Positions 5,644 through 6,622 of a stretch of 6,622 nt of DNA are shown here, in pieces (positions within the stretch are counted from its first letter, which is position 1; each line of letters starts with the position of its first letter). The position numbers were made by a program, and so were the translations under genes. The stretch spans positions 1 to 6,622 of the forward strand of contig CAKRNI010000141.1 of the NCBI GenBank assembly GCA_934370915.1. The letters are read 5' to 3'. The stretch is from an uncultured Lachnospiraceae bacterium. GTDB lineage: Bacteria > Bacillota > Clostridia > Lachnospirales > Lachnospiraceae. The notes under the pieces are model-generated. The model was not told the DNA's origin. It did not search any database and worked only from the letters and a program-made list of their open reading frames with translations.

Positions 5644-5656
5644 GATTGGCCCAATC
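5644..5656. repeat. Inverted repeat in the gltS leader
   Basis: GATTGG (5644-5649) and CCAATC (5651-5656) form a perfect 6+1+6 palindrome just downstream of the predicted gltS transcription start near 5663. A second palindrome, TATGTACATA (5661-5670), lies at the predicted start. Either could be a regulator site; evidence is symmetry and position only. Confidence 0.3.
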
Positions 5657-5669
5657 TCTTTATGTACAT

Positions 5670-5698
5670 ATTGTATCTCTGTTCTTTTCCAAATACAA
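5670..5698 (-). promoter_or_regulatory. Predicted sigma-A promoter of gltS
   Basis: On the minus strand TTGTAT (5693-5698), 17 bases, TACAAT (5670-5675). The expected start near 5663 gives a leader of about 80 nt. A further upstream possibility is GTTACA, 17 bases, TAAAAT with an extended TG. The inverted repeat AAATACA (5691-5697) / TGTATTT (5703-5709), five bases apart, overlaps the -35 and resembles a dimeric regulator site, for example of the LysR type (inference). Confidence 0.5.
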
Positions 5699-5818
5699 AC
5701 AATGTATTTCTTCTATTTTAACAAAAAATCATTGTTATGTAACTATTGTTTTCTTTACTTTTACGATCGGCTTTTCACATTTACTCTCGTGTTTTCAGAC
5801 ACCTGTGTCATAAAATGT

Positions 5819-5868
5819 AAAAAGCAGATCAGGGACAGGTTGAGCTTCCTGTCCCTGGTCTGCTTTTC
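5819..5868 (-). terminator. Strong, probably bidirectional terminator downstream of the RraA-family gene
   Basis: Arms 5820-5839 and 5848-5867 pair over 20 bp with a single G-T wobble and an eight-base loop. On the minus strand the stem runs into UUUUU followed by another U-rich stretch; on the plus strand it ends in UUUU. It lies about 92 bases after the RraA-family stop and separates that gene from gltS, so the two are not one operon. The stretch 5868-5959 holds no gene I can support. Confidence 0.85.
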
Positions 5869-5959
5869 GCAAAATAAGGTTTGGGGTATAACAAACATAA
5901 AGTATAGGGGTCTTCATTATGAAATGAATGAATGGAGAACTGTCAGTATATGATCTGGA

Positions 5960-6622
5960 TTACGGCTCGTAAACGTCATCGATGATCTCGAACTCTTTTG
6001 CAGCGAGAGTCTTCTCGACCCATTCTCTCTTTGCTGTGCCGTTCTTTGCAGCTGCAAGCTTGCTCTCATCTGCTGCCTGGAACTTCTTCGCATCCTCTAA
6101 GATCTGGGCTGCGTCCTTTCTCGGGATAACGATAACGCCATCCGGATCAGCCAGGATGATATCACCCGGGTTTACGCTGACTCCGCCGCAGGATACCGGT
6201 ACGTTAACTTCGCCCGGTCCCTCTTTGTATGGACCGCCCGGTGTTGTACCTGTACAGTATACAGGGAAATCCCATTTGCCTATCTCATCGATATCACGGA
6301 TCGGTCCGTCGAGAACGATACCGGCGATCTTTCTGTCAAAGCGAAGATAAGCCATCATGATCTCGCCCATAAGGGAACGAGTATCATCCTCTTCGTTGGA
6401 TACTACGATGAAGTCGCCTTCCTGCGCGATGTTTAACGCTGCGTGAAGAGCAAGGTTGTCACCGCCTCTTGCCTTAACGGTGAGTGCCGGTCCGACTGCC
6501 ATCTGCTCTTTCGGCTGGCTTACAAGGTGGATTCTCGGATTCATCGCCGCGTTTCTTCCCATTACATCACATGTGTTGGACGCCGGAATGTTCTTGAACT
6601 GCATCATAACCTCTTTGTCCGG
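5960..6622 (-). CDS. RraA / HMG-aldolase family protein (N-terminus cut by window edge)
   Basis: Cytoplasmic enzyme of the fold shared by RraA and 4-hydroxy-4-methyl-2-oxoglutarate / 4-carboxy-4-hydroxy-2-oxoadipate aldolases, which are metal-dependent pyruvate-releasing lyases that often also decarboxylate oxaloacetate. Counting from ATG 6607, the protein shows KARGGDNLALHAAL (45-58), GDFIVVSN (64-71), the metal/substrate loop GIVLDGPIRD (96-105) with its Arg-Asp pair, then TGTTPGGPYKEGPGE, SCGGVSVNPGD and ADPDGVIVIPR. This enzyme-like conservation points to a lyase rather than an RNase E regulator. The frame stays open upstream to the edge. The residues before ATG 6607 (PDKEV) continue the helix that family members have before the IP-S-N segment, so the true start is probably outside the window. 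AGAGG five bases before ATG 6604 leaves an internal start possible. Subfamily and substrate are undecided. Confidence 0.88.
   Translation of the reverse strand, partial: PDKEVMMQFKNIPASNTCDVMGRNAAMNPRIHLVSQPKEQMAVGPALTVKARGGDNLALHAALNIAQEGDFIVVSNEEDDTRSLMGEIMMAYLRFDRKIAGIVLDGPIRDIDEIGKWDFPVYCTGTTPGGPYKEGPGEVNVPVSCGGVSVNPGDIILADPDGVIVIPRKDAAQILEDAKKFQAADESKLAAAKNGTAKREWVEKTLAAKEFEIIDDVYEP

Noticed and set aside
5642..5953. Plus-strand 103-codon frame
   Set aside because: It reads across the gltS promoter and the strong 20-bp terminator stem, with low-complexity Phe/Tyr/Leu-rich content typical of translated A+T-rich intergenic DNA.

Overview
The window looks like chromosomal DNA from a gut-type clostridium, most likely Lachnospiraceae or a close relative. 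The reasons are low-to-mid G+C housekeeping genes, AGGAG-type ribosome binding sites, sigma-A promoters with extended -10 elements, many intrinsic terminators, and the order prmA - rsmE - cysteine desulfurase. The family assignment is inference; no rRNA or other taxonomic marker is present.

Layout. Positions 1-2976 (minus strand) hold a translation and sulfur-transfer block. prmA (ribosomal protein L11 methyltransferase) overlaps rsmE (16S rRNA m3U1498 methyltransferase) in a TAGTG stop/start junction. After a 194-base gap comes a class I NifS/IscS-like cysteine desulfurase, whose last residues lie beyond the left edge. A good promoter for prmA sits at 3128-3156, and a weaker extended -10 promoter overlapped by a palindrome sits in front of the desulfurase.

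Positions 3128-4050 are the unusual part. A divergent plus-strand promoter (3213-3241) is placed to transcribe an RNA of about 140 nt. That RNA can fold into two hairpins whose loops each pair with downstream segments, and it ends in a perfect 9-bp terminator hairpin. A second terminator-like hairpin follows, then an A+T-rich gene for a small protein that resembles PBECR4-type (Barnase-EndoU-Colicin-RelE fold) nucleases. The order promoter, structured RNA, leaky terminator, RNase-like gene is that of a type III toxin-antitoxin locus, though the tandem repeats of known type III antitoxins are absent. A 31-nt near-identical inverted repeat brackets the gene.

Positions 4066-4249 are packed with hairpins: two minus-strand terminators, a GC-rich nested stem and a 22-bp-arm inverted repeat. 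Then come gltS (Na+/glutamate symporter family, 4262-5584, minus) with its own promoter, a 375-base intergenic region holding that promoter and a strong terminator, and an RraA/HMG-aldolase family gene (5960 to beyond the right edge, minus). The transporter and aldolase-like enzyme are separately transcribed neighbours on the same strand. They may serve uptake and cleavage of a 2-oxo- or hydroxy-dicarboxylate, but that link rests on adjacency only.
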